This document shows positions 33,390 through 33,605 of a DNA stretch of 33,605 bases, one piece after another. Position 1 is the stretch's first letter. The number at the start of each line of letters is the position of its first letter. Source of the stretch: Alphaproteobacteria bacterium (lineage in GTDB: Bacteria > Pseudomonadota > Alphaproteobacteria > Rhizobiales > Beijerinckiaceae); contig VGEB01000021.1 of NCBI GenBank assembly GCA_016869435.1, positions 1-33,605 on the forward strand. Direction: 5' to 3'. A program made the translations under genes and the position numbers. Below the pieces are notes generated by a model that searched no databases, was not told where the DNA came from, and saw nothing but the letters and a program-made list of their open reading frames with translations.

Positions 33390-33605
33390 CAATTACGCCA
33401 TGCGAAAAGAATCCCGAGTTGAAGCAGCGCATTGAGGAATTCGCTGAAATCCTTAAGACCAAGGCCCATCTTCTCGCTAATTTTGGTTTGTCGGAAAGCG
33501 ACTTTTATAACTCTGGTTTGTTTAGGGGTTCCATTGAGCGAGTCCGTGGGCAGTTCTCTGCAACAATGCGTGAGAAACGAGAATTCGTTAGGCGCGTTCT
33601 GAGTT
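33386..33605 (+). CDS. Unidentified gene coupled to the methyltransferase, possibly its endonuclease (incomplete)
   Basis: An ATG at 33386 overlaps the methyltransferase stop (ATGA), and the frame stays open to the window edge, giving the first 73 residues. It begins MTITPCEKNPELKQRIEEF and is helical and charged, with no motif that I can name. The DNA is clearly richer in A and T than the rest of the window (TTTTATAACTCTGG, AATTTTGGTTTG), consistent with recent acquisition. Many type II restriction genes follow their methyltransferase in this way, so a restriction endonuclease is the leading guess. No PD-(D/E)xK or HNH motif is visible in the part present. Confidence 0.7.
   Translation, partial: MTITPCEKNPELKQRIEEFAEILKTKAHLLANFGLSESDFYNSGLFRGSIERVRGQFSATMREKREFVRRVLS

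Overview
The window comes from a GC-rich alphaproteobacterium, most likely a member of Hyphomicrobiales. The grounds are the rpsO-pnp pair, an ATP12-type F1-ATPase assembly chaperone (a mitochondrial/alphaproteobacterial family), the complete 14-gene nuo operon in alphaproteobacterial order, and the downstream run nuoN-birA-rnj. A Methylocystis/Methylosinus-like methanotroph would fit, but no methane-oxidation gene is present, so genus is inference only.

Layout. Positions 1-1350 hold the last codons of a forward gene (possibly a cytochrome c), a 13-bp inverted repeat that appears to have truncated an AI-2E/PerM-family permease gene, a possible 25-residue membrane peptide and the pnp terminator. 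Positions 1348-3974 (minus) are pnp and rpsO. Positions 4121-5112 (minus) carry a short LOV photoreceptor translationally coupled to an SRPBCC protein, divergent from a membrane fatty-acid hydroxylase/sterol-desaturase-type gene (5322-6131). Positions 6287-9615 (minus) hold tonB-like, exbB/tolQ-like and sodium:solute symporter genes, with no exbD. Positions 9721-13772 hold an RluA-family pseudouridine synthase and ATP12. Between them lies a minus-strand cassette: a cytoplasmic-looking subtilase and a small protein resembling the subtilase's own N-terminal region. Broken copies of the ATP12 and pseudouridine synthase genes flank the cassette.

Positions 13960-29181 are nuoA to nuoN, encoding the proton-pumping NADH:quinone oxidoreductase. 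The operon has three interruptions: a double palindromic repeat between nuoB and nuoC, a four-helix-bundle (S23-type) gene framed by GGCAGTCG repeats between nuoC and nuoD, and a small coiled-coil gene overlapping nuoG. It continues through tightly packed birA (biotin protein ligase) and rnj (RNase J). After rnj come a small secreted four-cysteine protein (minus) and, at the right edge, a cytosine-5 DNA methyltransferase overlapping by ATGA an unfinished gene of lower GC. This pair is probably a restriction-modification system.

The core genes are conventional. The most unusual parts are the subtilase/propeptide-like cassette in its duplication scar, the mobile four-helix-bundle insertion inside the complex I operon, and the LOV-SRPBCC pair. 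All calls come from reading the sequence; no database search was run.
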